This document shows, in pieces, positions 1 to 13,302 of a stretch of 64,000 nucleotides of DNA. The DNA comes from Gorsachius magnificus (Eukaryota; Chordata; Aves; Pelecaniformes; Ardeidae). Under the pieces are notes generated by a model. The model was not told where the DNA came from. It saw nothing but the letters and a program-made list of their open reading frames with translations, and did not search any database. The position numbers were made by a program, and so were the translations under genes. The stretch is from the NCBI GenBank assembly GCA_034008185.1, contig CM067109.1, forward strand, positions 58,830,801-58,894,800, read 5' to 3'. The stretch's first letter is position 1, and each line of letters begins with the position of its first letter.

Positions 1-2996
1 GTGTTAACAATTTGCATTTATATACATGCTGACACATTAGTTGTGCGCTAATATTGTCATCAGCTTAAAATAGACCCTCTTATGTCCTCATATGTAATAG
101 CACTCTAAAATAGCTTTTGGATCTGAAACACTAGAAACAGGAGAAGAGGAAACAGTAGTGGAAAACTAACCTGTCACAAGGACTGTCCAGCCTTGCAAAT
201 CATTTATATCTGATCAGCTAATATCAGCTTTCAGTTGTATTGCCCAAAGTGATACTGTATAAACTGTTAACAGGGTTGTATTGCTCAAATGAAGCTTGGG
301 CCTGATACCTAACGTGTGATTCAAGAACTTAAACAGATCTTGAATCCTCCTCAAGGGAAAGGGACAACACAATAAAAATGCAAAAAACCCCCACTGGGTG
401 ACTGGCATCAGCCACTAGTGATCAAAATAACCATCAGTGCTTTTCAGCACTGTTAATTGTAGCATTAAGGGAGACATATAGTTTAAGAAAACAAAGACAT
501 TAGCTACTTTAGAACAGTGCATTTGAAAAAGATCAGCTTACTCCTGAAACAGAAAATAGACTTCATGGTTAAATAAATAATTTCCTAGCAGTATCAAGAT
601 TAACATAGAAGATTGATTTACTCAGCAGGCTAATTCTGGAGAAAACTTTCCTTAGGTTCATTGTAATAAAAAAAGAATAGCAGAGGTTCGAGAAACTTTA
701 TCTAAATGTGTATGTAGCTAGGTAAACTTTCCAAAGTGTTGAGAGATGCCTATTTGTGTTTTGAGGTTTCATTTCTCATTCTTTTAATAAATTCTTCCCT
801 CTTGTTTCTTTTGTTTGGTTAAAATACCATTACACTGGAACCTCTCTAATGAAACTTTCTGACTTAAATATGTGCATTGAAATTTTATACTAACTTTAGT
901 CAAAAAGGAAGATTTAATTGGATTTATTTTACTGTTGCTGCACTTGTAAGATCCAGAAAAGCTGAGAGAGGGCAAACTGCGATCTGATTGGTTTTGTGCA
1001 TCAGCTGGTTGATTGTTAAATTTCAGATAGTTATAGCCACTCAGGTAAGGAATTTGCACTTTGTATGTCATTGAAGACTAACCGTGAGACAGTGGCATCA
1101 GAAATAAAGGTTACTTTTCTAGATAACACTTATTGCCTTATTTATAGAATAAGAAAGAATCTGCTTGATTCTCAGGCCCCATGCTGAGCTTTCAGGGACT
1201 GCAGTTAGAAGAAATGGAAATAAAATCTTCTGTAAAAAAAAATTAAATTGAAAAAATAAAGATGGAATTTTTAATGCAGGGGTTTTTTTGCATTTTTTCA
1301 GAGCCTTTTCGATGGATATATAAAGTACTGAGTTTAAATATTCCCAGCATCCCAGGACAAGCCCACCTCCTACATTCAATTGGGTGGGACATGGCTTAGA
1401 ATTTCGTACTGTTTCTGATGTTTTTCCTGTCCCTTTATATTTTTCAAATCTCTTATCTGTGGAAAAATAAATAGAAATAGCAGCAAAAGACTTATGGAGT
1501 TAGCTTTCTGGGCAGTACCTGTACACCTAAGCTGCCATAGATTTGCAGCCACAAATAAGATTGTTCTGCACATCTCACAGAAGGATTTCTCTGGGTTGTT
1601 GCTACTAGCTGTGCTAAGCTTCCCAATTTAGCCATGGACACCTGGCCAGCAAAGGAGGGATGCAGCTCACATAGAGCTATAGCAGCTGATAAGCTTACTT
1701 GTAAGTCAAGAAGCTCAAAGGTGCCTCTGTTAATGGAGTATATGTTAAAGAAACAACTGAACCCAGGGCTTCATCTGGGGATTAATGGAAATGTAATCCA
1801 GAAGGATTAAATGGAAAAATATGCTTAAATAAGATATTTTCTTAGGAGACATCTGGGGTGAGATCTTTATTCTTGTGCATCAACATTATCCCTAAAATAA
1901 AAATTAGTCCTCCCTCTACCAAATACCATCTTTCTACTCTGCAGGTACATTATCCCTCTTACCTTTTTTCTGAATACTCATGTCAAAAAGAGTTCAATGC
2001 CTCCTCAGCTTTCTCTAACTCCCTGCTTAATGAAAACAGGGGCAATTTGGATCCTTACTGTTATTTATTTGCTTAAATCTCTGAATGAGCTGGTTCTTTT
2101 TTAACCTCAAATTGGTTAAACTTAACAAAGTCCTTTTCAAAAAAAAAGGTTCTTTTGCTAAACATTGAAAACTAAGAAGAAGCACTGTCTGAATTCAAGT
2201 TGCAACCTCCTCTCTTCTAAGCTAGGGAGTGGAGACAGGAGTGGCTCCGGCAAATGATTCCTCTTAAACTAACACTGAATGGCTTATAAAGGCATGCTGC
2301 ACACACAATCAGTAAGATCCATAATTCTAGAGTCTTTACTTGTGACTTCAGAAGTGAATTCTCCTTATGTAAAATGCAGGTTGGTCAAGCCAAATGATTG
2401 TGCTTCTGCATCCAGTGTTTTTGGGCACGTGAAACATCTGATATACAGTAAAATTCCCATGTCCTGAAATAGAAGAAAGCTTTTACAGCTCCAGAAATTA
2501 GACAATTCAGCTCTGAGTGAGATGGAAATCCCATTTTAGACTTTGCTGGAGCATGTTAAGTAATTTACAAAGAGATGTGCCTTCAAATCCCTTAGGCAAC
2601 AAGAAATACTTATCCTGCAAGTGTGCCACAATCATTAACTGATCCATTGGATAAAAGGGAGTGTCAGCATCTCTATTTCCTTGCTGATTGTGCATTCAGA
2701 TACATAAACAGTTGATCTTTTTCTTAAGGAGAAATTATTGTTTCTGGCTCCAGAACAGGTTCCTTATAGTAAACAAACACCTAGTAAACAAAAACCCTTG
2801 AGGAGGGGAGTTCACATTTTGTTCATTTCCCTAAATGACTAATACTAATACTGCTAATAATATAGTTTTGATTATGTAGCAGGGAAAGTCATCTTTCTGA
2901 CTGCAGACAGTCTTACTGTTTGTTTAAAACTCAATTCCTTTCCATCTGTAATAGAGAGATACATATATAATAGTGGAAAGGATTTTATGGGTGTCT
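1..2996 (+). other. Non-coding, presumed RORB beta1 intron 1
   Basis: This AT-rich sequence has many short A and T runs and only short chance ORFs. I recognise no exon, RNA gene or interspersed repeat here. The intron assignment is inferred from the long first intron of RORB in other vertebrates, because the beta1 first exon is not in the window. Confidence 0.6.
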
Positions 2997-3494
2997 TTAC
3001 AGATGTTGCGTTGCTGGAACATGCCCAGAGGAGAGCCACAAAGCTGGTGAGGGGTCTGGAGCACAAGCCCTGCGAGGAGTGGCTGAGGGAACTGGGGTTG
3101 TTTAGTCTGGAGAAGAGGAGGCTGAGGGGAGACCTTATCACCCTCTACAACTACCTGAAAGGAGGCTGTGGTGAGGTGGGGGTTGGCTTCTTCTCCCTGG
3201 TAACAGATGATAGGACGAGGGGAAATGGTCTGAAGTTACGACAGGGCAGGTTTAGGTTGGACATTAGGAAAAACTTATTCACAGAAAGGGTTGTCAGGCA
3301 CTGGAAGGGGCTTCCCAGGGAGGTGGTTGAGTCCCCCTCCCTGGAGGTATTTAAAAGAAGGGTAGATGAGGTGCTTAGGGACATGGCTTGGTGGCGGGAT
3401 GGCAATGTTATGTTAACGGTTGGACTTGATGATCTTAAAGGTCTTTTCCAACCTAGACGATTCTATGATTCTATTCTATGATTCTATGATTTTC
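2997..3494 (+). mobile_element. CR1 LINE, 5'-truncated 3' end (sense)
   Basis: This is a roughly 500-bp fragment of the avian CR1 non-LTR retrotransposon in the + orientation. It encodes the end of ORF2: a continuous frame from 2987 to 3481 reads motifs typical of CR1 such as [27 protein letters not shown] and [18 protein letters not shown]. The 3' end shows GATCTTAAAGGTCTTTTCCAACCTA and then the diagnostic ATTCTATG microsatellite-like tail (3461-3492). CR1 copies are normally 5'-truncated, as here. The frame has no stop codon, suggesting a moderately young copy, but it cannot be an autonomous element. Confidence 0.95.
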
Positions 3495-6400
3495 AAGCAG
3501 GAAGATGATGAAGGCCTTCAAGCTCTGGGTGCCATTTTCTAAAGTAATTCCAGAAATTGAGGGTTTAAATGTCATCAACTTCCACAAAGAGTTAAGCTTG
3601 TCTACTCAAATGCTTGCAAATAATTTTTAAAGTATTTTTTGGTACTAGAAACCAAAACTAGTTTGTACCACCAAACCAAAAACTACTTGTTACTACCAAG
3701 ACTTCATTAACTAGTGCCTACTGAATTGTTAGGTAGATCTCCTGCAGGCTTTCAAAAGCTCTATGTCACTTTTGAAAGTGAAGCTCCTACAATTACTAAG
3801 AGGTTTTTAAATGCTTTATCATGCACTGTAAAATTCTTGTTTCATCTGCACACTGAAGCAATAAAAAATTAAGCAGCCTCGGGATTAAAAGTTAATAAAA
3901 TAAATAGTAAGAATTCATTGTAATTTATATTGGTTGGTCTCTAAGGCAAATGTTAAGGCACAAAGAATTCTTTGAAAGAATGAGATATCAATGGTGGGGG
4001 AAAAAAAAAAAAAAGGATGTTTGGTTTGAGTTAAGCAGAGCTTAACAGTTCTGACTTTCCAGCCATCAGAAGGTTCTTAGTGTATGTTTGTTTGCCTACA
4101 GTCCAAATGTCTTTATCAGAAGAAACATATGCATGTTTTATATTACGTCAACACACATCAAAATCACTGGAGACCTACAGAGTTGAGATAACTTGAGTCA
4201 TTCCATAGCAGTTTCAGCTACTCATCAGTCAGGATATTTTTCTTGAATATATTAGTAACTACTACTTAAATACCATATAAATGTAGTTCTGTTCTAGAAA
4301 AGTTATTTAGTTGATTGATTTGCATTGTTTCGAAGTTTCTATAAAGAAAATGCTGAACTAATATATTAGCTTTGAAAATTAAACCCTTTTAGGTACTTAT
4401 GGTCAACAAAAACATTGTTGGCAAATGTAGCATGATAGTTACTTCAAAATCCCTGGTTAACACTCGATTTAAGTCTTTGAACAGATACTCCCTTCCAGGT
4501 GTCTTTCACAACATTAGACATTTATGTCTTTATTGCTCACTTTATATATGATTTTCAGTAATATTTTTAATTCAAAAAAAATTATAATTAAGTCTAAAGG
4601 AATTCTGTTATAGAGGGTTATATCATGAGCCTCACTAATACATTTTGACTACTAAACCACAGTGGGTGGATGATAATGGCCTTACGATTCTGACCTCTTC
4701 CAATAGCCTGTTGTTATTTTGCCTGTATGTCAAAAATTTTTGTATGAAAATATTTACTGGGGACAGCTTCTGTAACAGTTCCACACGACAAGAGCATAAC
4801 TGTGACACTGGAGTTACTTGCTGTGAACATCACAAGAATTGCAATTTGTGGAAATTTTTGAAAAATAGAAAAAAAACACAGGAAAAATCCCACTGTGCAA
4901 TGTAGCATACTTTCAATGAGTGGCCAGTGCATAAGGCAGGTGAGCAAGTATAAGCCATTGGCACAGTGGTGGATAGGCAGTCAGTTGATCCCTGCAGTAA
5001 AAACTACCATCCACTTTCAGAATTGCACACGGTGTATTGAGTCAGATATGTCAGTAACAAAGCAAACTAAGAGAGTGTCCGATTTTTTTGTTCTGGCTGT
5101 AGGGAAGAAAGAGGAATTTGAAAGAAAGAATTCATGCATTCAACTTCTTCTGGAGAGAAAGGAGGGAAAATATATTTTTATATATGTCTATATAAAATCC
5201 ATAAGAACTTTCAGGAAAGGAGGTGGCAAGTAGGATTTGAGCATGAGTAGTTAAAGTGTTGGAAGGCTAGCAGAAAGGCATCTTATACTGTCTTTTAGGA
5301 AAGGAGATTGAGTAGCAAGCAACAGTGCAGAATTCATTTGTTCTGAAATCAGTAAGAAAGAGGAGAAAGAAAAGGCAAAAGAAGACCCAAACATTGTCCT
5401 CTAGCTGCCTGTAGGCACCTCGACAGAAGATTCAAATTCACCATGGACCTAAACTGGAGAAACATGCAATCCATCCCTTTTTGGAGGAAACCAAGTGTTC
5501 GAAGGTTATTATCTTTTGAGATACCCAGTACCATACTGTAACTTAATTGCATGCACCCTGCTAGGAGTAACAGCAGAGGCCTATAATAAAAGCAAATCAT
5601 GATCATAACAGCTGTTCTCAATTCCTCCTGCATCAGCTGAGTGTCTGTGATCCTACTGGGAATACATTTAGGTGTGTTCCTTACACAAAGGATTCTGAGA
5701 TTATGTCTTCACACATAATCAAAATTTGCTCAAGTAAATGTATCACTGTGTACCAGGATCACCTTCTCTTTCCTGATAGAATGGAGATGAGTGAGTGCTG
5801 TTGGGTAATCCTTGCACCCGGCACAATCTAAGGTAAAAGTCTGCAAATGCAAAATGCTCAAGGTTAAACTAATAGGTTTCCTGGCAACCTTACAGTACCA
5901 CAGGACCATCTTGCTTAGAAAAATTAGCTGACACCTGGTATTAAGTTCTGGCTTCCTGTCAGTTCTTGCCCCATTTTCTAGATGCCTTCTCTGACGTTGA
6001 GTCTGTTGGTTGAAATCCTGCTGAAGCAACGTACATGGCATAAGTACAAGTGATGGTACAAACACACCAGATACAGGAAACACAAAGTACAGAATCAGTA
6101 AAGAACTGAGACACAAGCTATCTAAAACTCTCATTTTTTGTTTGTTTTTAGTGGTTTACTTACATTTCAGCAAATTATTAAATATTTTGCCAATGAAAAT
6201 AGGCAGTTGCATAGTATATATTCTTGAGATTTTAATCAGTCTTTTAACTTTATGTCTACTTTTTTTGGGGGGGGGAGGTTCTCTTGAGATAATAGAAATT
6301 CTTCCTACAGAGAGCATCATTTTGGAAGTTGTCCAATGAAGACTTCTACTCTTGTAGCTAGTGGCTGACATTTGGATTTGACAAGAGGGAGAGAGAATTT

Positions 6401-8638
6401 TAAATAGTCACAAACTAACAGTGTTAGCAGCAGTCGCATTTGAGAAACCCTTAAGCAAAGAGCCTGCTGTTACATGTAATAGCCCTAACTTCTTATTGGG
6501 AAAAGAGGACATGAGTCACTTGAAGTAAGGAGATTCATATTTTCTCCCAGACATGTCTTTTCTTTGCATGATGTTTAAAGACTGAACTGTATAAAACAGG
6601 ATTGACATTATGTAATTACTTGCCTCTTACACTGTGCTAACTCAATTTGCTTTTCATTCCCAGGTATTTAAAAGACCATTATTTTCCCATCAGACTTTAC
6701 TGTCTGCCAATTAAAGCTTTAGATCAATGATGTGGAGAGAGAACTTTGTTGTAAAAGGTTTCAGGTAGACATATTGAAAACATCTGCTTTGAATTGCTTT
6801 TCTTTCATTTTTTAACGTCTATGATTTTTACCAGATATAACAATTTTCCTGACATTTTTAATAATGTTTTTCCAGCATATTTCTGTGAAGCAAAACATTT
6901 GTATCTGAATGCCAGATTTGCTTAGCAATAATTGCTGAGAGAGTAAGAGGAAAAGCTCAAAACACTGCAGGATTTAATGTATCTTTTGCCTTCTTGGCTC
7001 TAACAGCTAATGCTACACTGAATAAGAAGATGTTAACATGGGCTGCAGTTATGGCATATATCCCTGGCATATTGTTTTCCCCTTACCTAGGTAGGTAATT
7101 CTCAGTGGGACCAATATTACGGTTTTGCTCAGATCTCCTGAGTCACATGATCAGAAGTCATTAGTGTCCAAGGGAACATGAGGTAGGGCTGGTTAATAAT
7201 CAAACGTAGAAACACCTGAACTGAAAATACTAATGCTATCTGTAGTTATTCACTGTCATCTTAAGTAATAAGAGCTATGTTAGTAAGGTCCGTCTCTTGT
7301 ACAGTAATTTGAATTCAGGTCATTTTCTTTCTCTCTGTGTAGTTATTGGAAATGGCTGCACTTTTGAGGTGCAGAAAATCATAGTAACTGCATTATGCAT
7401 GAGAACTGTGCAAAGGGGCAGATGATACACGCTTTCCCCCCCTCAAAAAGAGCATTTGTAGAGAGAAGAAAATGGATAAAAAGGTCATTATAAGCAGACC
7501 TGAGTATACCGTGCCATTAAAACATTTTTAATAGCAATGCTACTTCTGACAGTTGTAATATGACTGTAGTTCCATGTTTAAGAATACAACAGACAGTATC
7601 TTAGTACTTAACCTTGGTAAATATGGTTGTTCTCCTGTACCCTTCATTTAACTTCCTAAAGCAAATTAAGTTCTCAGTCTCAGCACCTAGAGTGGGAAAT
7701 CTTTCACTTTCAGTTAGACAAGTAGACATGTGTTGTCTAGATAAGTATCAGAATTAAAAATTCCAAGAAACATCTTTTTGATTGTATTTTCCTGACTGGA
7801 TTCTTAGGTTTCATCAGCTATCCTATCTCATTAGGAGACATCAAATTTGCATCTAATCATTTCAGCATCTTCATCAAAGTTTATCTTTTATTGTTTTCAA
7901 GAACAATCAAAATATATCAGTGAAGAAGGGTTATATTTCATGACCTAGAAAAGCAGAACCCTTTTTCTGTACATTTCTATGTTTTATGAAGCTTACTAAC
8001 AATGCACCAGGTATTTGTCCCTAGTTTTGTTTATTTTGAGGGGTTTTTTTGAGTCTAAGAGATAGATGGTAAAGGTTTATATTTCATTTCTCTAAGTTCA
8101 TTGGCAGCTCCTGGAAGGGGAAGCCAGAAAAGCACACCCAACCTAATGACAGAGCAGTGTGACAGTGATAAAAAAATTACAGTAACACCACTGTTCTACT
8201 GGTGGTCTCTTCTCTCCTTACAGCTTGTTCTCATTTCTTTTAAAATGGCCGTATGAAAGGCTTCTGACAAGGATGTATTATTTCACTAGCGTGGCAGGAA
8301 GCTGTACTTGTGATTCATTTGATATTGCACTTTCCTTTCATCCTGCAGACGGTGATAGGCTTTATCAGTTGCTGAAAGGGGTGAGGGGCTCTTACTGAGG
8401 GCTCTCACCGCATCTTGTGAAAGTGTTCTGACACATTGTTCCTAGTACACCAGGCAGATTTGCCTAATTAACCAAATGTCCCCGAAGCTCTGTGTGGCTA
8501 AAACAGTTTGCATTTCTTGGCCTGTGCTGCTTTTTGAGGCTTACAAGCTATTGTACTTTGTCTCAGATGTGGCCACGTCCCAGGTACTAACTGTTAGGCA
8601 TGGACGTGTGAACAGGTTCTCTTTTACCCTGTAGCTTT

Positions 8639-8665
8639 AACAAAACAAACAAACAAACAAACAAA
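8639..8665 (+). repeat. (AAAC)n microsatellite
   Basis: About six AAAC units in a row with minor irregularity at the left edge. Confidence 0.9.
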
Positions 8666-11617
8666 TGCCCTACCTCTTTTATACAGCTAGGATGACAAAG
8701 CTGTATTCCACTGAGCCTTAATGAAGTTACAGCTATATTCATTAAAGCTTTGTCAGAAAAAAAGTCGGGTACTTTGGGCAGAGAGGCAAAAACATCACTA
8801 TAAGCAGTTGCTCTCATTTGGTGTATCTAATGACTGTATAAGAATGGCTCATTCACTACTTCCTCTATATTCTGATGCCACAAGTTCAATTGTATTGGTT
8901 AGTTGCTGTTGAGAAGGAAATTAGGTAAATTTTTGAAATTAAAACCTCCCTTAATACATTACCCAAGGCACCTAAGACACTTTCTTTTCTTCTCCAGCTT
9001 CTGTGTGTGACCAGTTCACAAATGGCCATATCCAATGGCAAATCACTGGACTGCCTTGGGCTCTTATATAGGTTTACTAATCCCACCACTCTCAAAAGGC
9101 AGGTGTCTGGGGACCAAAGTCTTAGGAGTCTCTGTTCTCTGTTTTTTTGGATGTGGCACTAACATATCTCAGTGTGGATGAATACCTTTTTCATGTCACC
9201 AGTCAGAACGAAGCTGCCATACTGATGGCAGTTTCTCTTCACTCCATTTCGTGCTTTCCTGGAGGACTTTCAAGGATGGTGCCACAAGCTTTGTTACATG
9301 CTTGGAGATCCTATTGAACTCAATAGCTAAAATAGCAGCTCAGTACATTGTGTGGTTCATGCTCACCCTCAGTTGCACGTCTTCTGCCTGCAACAGACAG
9401 GATCTTTAGGAAGTAATTAATTTTTTTCTTGATTTTTAAATGTGTTGACCTCTGCATCTATTATTCACACACTGTACTTGGAAACAGAAGTCTGTGGTAG
9501 TGTTTAGAAGAGTGACTTAAAAGCACTCGCTCTTTCTGTCAAAAGCACAATCCTCGTCTTCAGGAGTGCAAAGGAGAAGTGCTGACAGAGGTATTAAAGC
9601 AAAGTTCTGGGCTTGTTGTTTTAGAAAGGTTTGATGTTCTGTTGTGTATTATTAATGAGCATGAGATTCAAGATTAGAAACCCAGCAGTGATGCTTTCTT
9701 TGTGGCTGACCTTATAACGTGGCAGGCAGTGTTCTCGTTTGTGAAAGCTTATTTGAGTTTAATGTAAGACACAAAATCCCCATTTTCCCCCCAGCTGGAT
9801 GTAACACAAATTCATGAGAGGTTCAAGATCCCCACTGAAATAATTCTGCTGTGTTTGTCATTTCACCCCACTGTTTCCAATATTTGGACTTGGCAGACTG
9901 AAGGGACATGATACAAGCACAGTTCAGAATCAGCATTGTTGCCAATCGAATACCTTTTGCTGATACGTATAATGGAGAGGTGCCGGAGACATTTTGTTTT
10001 TTCCTCACATTAAAGCAGAAATACAGAGGTCTCAGACTGAACTACATATAGTCACGCTGGCCTCACTAACTTACTGAGGGTGACTGTGGTCATTGGCAGG
10101 TAGATTGTCCCATGTTATTAGGTTTACAACTAGACAACTAGAGTTTAAAGTGGGCTATGTCATAGGAAGCAGAGTGCAGTCCCAAAAGTTTGAGTAAAAC
10201 CAAGAAGTTTCAGTTCAGACTTTGTTTAAATGATTGAAGACTAAGGCTTGCATTAGATAGTAGAAAACTCTTGAAAATGTTTCATTTTAATAAGGTTTAT
10301 TTAATTACCAAACTCGCTTAAATCTTCCTGCTTTGGTTTTTATTTTCAAGATGTAGGGTTTACTCTTCTTAACAGATCACTTCAGTAATTACAGAAAAAT
10401 ATTTGGGTTGCTGAATCTTCTGGTTTATGAAGAGCTGTAGAAAGCGATTTACACTTTCTTAAAGAAAAAAACCCAAAATATCACTTTAGATTTATCTCTG
10501 CTTTTCTTGTAAGACACAAGCTTGTGTAAACCACAGCTTTCCTTACAGGTCAGACCATGTTCTCAGGAGACAATGGTTCTGTTGCTCCAGAAAGCTGAAA
10601 TTTGTTGTGGAGGCACAAAGACTTAGGCAAGAGAATGAGGCTTCATAAGCTTAGGAGACCTACGAAGAGGGTCTTTGATTCTTGTCAAGTCTGCTGAACT
10701 TCAATAGCAAAGCCACAAAATATGGTAAAAATTTTATTTTCCTTCTCCCCGTCCCACGTTTGTACTGCAGTTCAACTGACAGCCTCATTGTGAAGCTTTT
10801 GTGTGTGTATCATCAGAGAGAGTCCAACAGAGTTAAGTTTTTTTCTTACTCTGGGAAGAGTCCAAAAGAGCCTGGACTCTTCCTTTATGATATCCATCAG
10901 CCCACATGATCCTGAGGAAGGCTGAGATCAGCCTGATATGTCAGTCTAAGGGGAGAAGAGATATGGACAAACAGATGACAGGCTTATTAGAGTCACAGTG
11001 GATGGCAAAGGAGCAGCGATAACATACAGACTTAAATACAGAATTATACATTAGTTCATGGGAGAAAGCACTGTGAGGCTTTTTATGCAGCCATCACAAT
11101 AAAATCATTTCTGTAAATGGCCAAAATGTGGGGCATGTAACTATTTATCCTATGCAGGCAAATAAATCTACCTTTAAATAGCCAAAATATGTAACTCATA
11201 TTGACACTATCAAGCAAAAAGTGAGTAAGATAGATCAATGGGTTCAACCTGAAAGCAGCCATCAAAGTATTTCTACTTTTCAGAAGGTGACTCACAATGA
11301 AGAGAACATTTGCTGGCTATTTTAATCATAGTAAAAATATGAATAAATTGGGCAACTAATAAAAATTGGAGCATAGCATATCAGCTGAGACTGTCCAGTG
11401 CTACGAACTTCTGAAAATGTGTCTCAATGCAGAATGAGTCAGATCCTTGTACAGAAGTGCTGCAATTTAATATATATTGGGTGTATGGTGGAAGACAGTG
11501 CTCTGTTTGTGTCCAACCTAATAGGAATTTTGGTGGTAGTTGTTCCAGGTACAACAAAAATATGCCTAATTGCTTGACTGTTACAGCTGGCCACTCTGCT
11601 TCTGAAAGAACCGTGTT

Positions 11618-11651
11618 AGGTACATCTTTATAGGTACATCTTTATAGGTAC
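11618..11651 (+). repeat. 14-bp tandem repeat, about 2.4 copies
   Basis: The unit AGGTACATCTTTAT occurs twice exactly and then starts a third time (AGGTAC). It is a local duplication. Confidence 0.9.
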
Positions 11652-11990
11652 TAATAGTTGCAGTCACACTAGAAAAAATATATAGGCCTACAGAAACAAT
11701 CCGTAGTTCCACAGGCAATAGCCAACAACAAATGATTTGTTCCAATGTTAAAATCCAATAGCAAGAGATTGACACATGAGACATGTAACAGATGAGACAT
11801 ATGACACAGGAGGTTTGAAATAATAAAAACAGTGATAGTTGTTCTGGAAAATCCATGCTTTCCTCCAGCAAAAGTTTGGTAGTCTGATCAAATGGTGTGT
11901 GAATATCTGGACTGTAAAAGTCCGAAATACCTGACTCGCTTCTGAATGGATTTAGCTGGAAATTTCTCTTTACATGTGCCAAGCAGTTGC

Positions 11991-12026
11991 AGCATCCATT
12001 TTAGGGAAGAAGCATCCATTTTTATC
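11991..12026 (+). repeat. 20-bp direct duplication
   Basis: AGCATCCATTTT occurs at 11991 and 12011 with period 20. The second copy diverges after about 13 bases. It looks like a small local duplication. Confidence 0.75.
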
Positions 12027-13248
12027 AAGCGGGGTCTGTCACTCCTTGAAAGGTGAAACAAGAAGTGGTGAGACAAAAATGTCACTCAGAACAAGTCACA
12101 CGGATGCTACAAGTTTCCACAGGGAAGTATAATAATAGACCAGCTAAAAATCTGAGGTCATCACTTTCAGTTTTGTTCAAAGATACTATTTCCTACATGT
12201 CTATGATATTCTTCAAATTTTTTATGGATAACCATCTAGTTCCTGGTTCTTAAAACCCATTCAGTGTTTTTCAAAGCCACTAGAGGTCATACCAACAGAG
12301 GAAGTCTGTCACCTTAATGTTACAAGGCTGTCAAAAGATCCTTCTTTTCTGCACATAAAGGTATAGCCTCTCTTATAATTTCTGAAGTCTTTGAGCTTAA
12401 AATGCACTGCACAGTGGACTAATAGACCTTTAGAGCATGCTCTTTCTCATTCACCGCTCCCCTTCACCCGGTCTGGTGGGGTTACTTTTCACCAGAAAAC
12501 AAAATAGAACAAAAAAAAAGAATGGACAGGAAAAAAAGCACTGCTACCAATTTCTTGTGCTAATCCTTTTGCTGTGATTCCCCCATATATAGCAGCCCTG
12601 ATTAAAGCACCTGGATCCTCAATACATTTGTATTGATTTTTCTTTAAATCAGGAGGTAGCACCTCCGTTTCTGTATCTTTAGCTTGCAAGTGGAATAGAA
12701 CTTGATTCACATTGTTGAAATGTCCCCAGGGCTGCAGAGACTTAGATTTACAGATCACAAGATTTCAGGATGCAGCAAGACTTTTCTTTCTGTTCTGTAT
12801 CCACAAGGGAGGAAGGCCAACATCCGAAAGGACATTTGCAAGGTGGATCAGAGCTTGCATGGCTGAAGAATATACAAAGCAAAAGAGAGCAAGGTTCATC
12901 TCATCAAATTCCCCAAGGACAATACCTACTTCCTAAAATGAAAGAACAGAAGCACCTTCTTTGAAATTGTGCAGGGCCACAACCTAGAAGCTGCTGCTCA
13001 ATTTCCTGTAGCTCTGGCAGTTAAGACCAGGGGGATGTATCATATGCAGCCTTCAGGAGGGGAGTGATACAGTTAACTATAACCTCTTTAATAACACTCT
13101 TTTCCTTTATTTTTAAACTGTTGTGTAATGTAGGAATAAATGAGAAGAGGACCTGACCTGCAGTTACTATAATTTGCCACAGCTTCACTGACTTCAGCAG
13201 TCCTGCACCGGTTCACACCAAATGAGGTTCTGAACCAGTACAGTCTTG

Positions 13249-13302
13249 CACGCGCACACACACACACAGACAGACAGACAGACACACACACACACACACA
13301 CA
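13249..13302 (+). repeat. Compound CA / GACA microsatellite
   Basis: CA repeats are interrupted by GACA units and then CA repeats continue to about 13302. This is likely polymorphic within the species. Confidence 0.95.
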
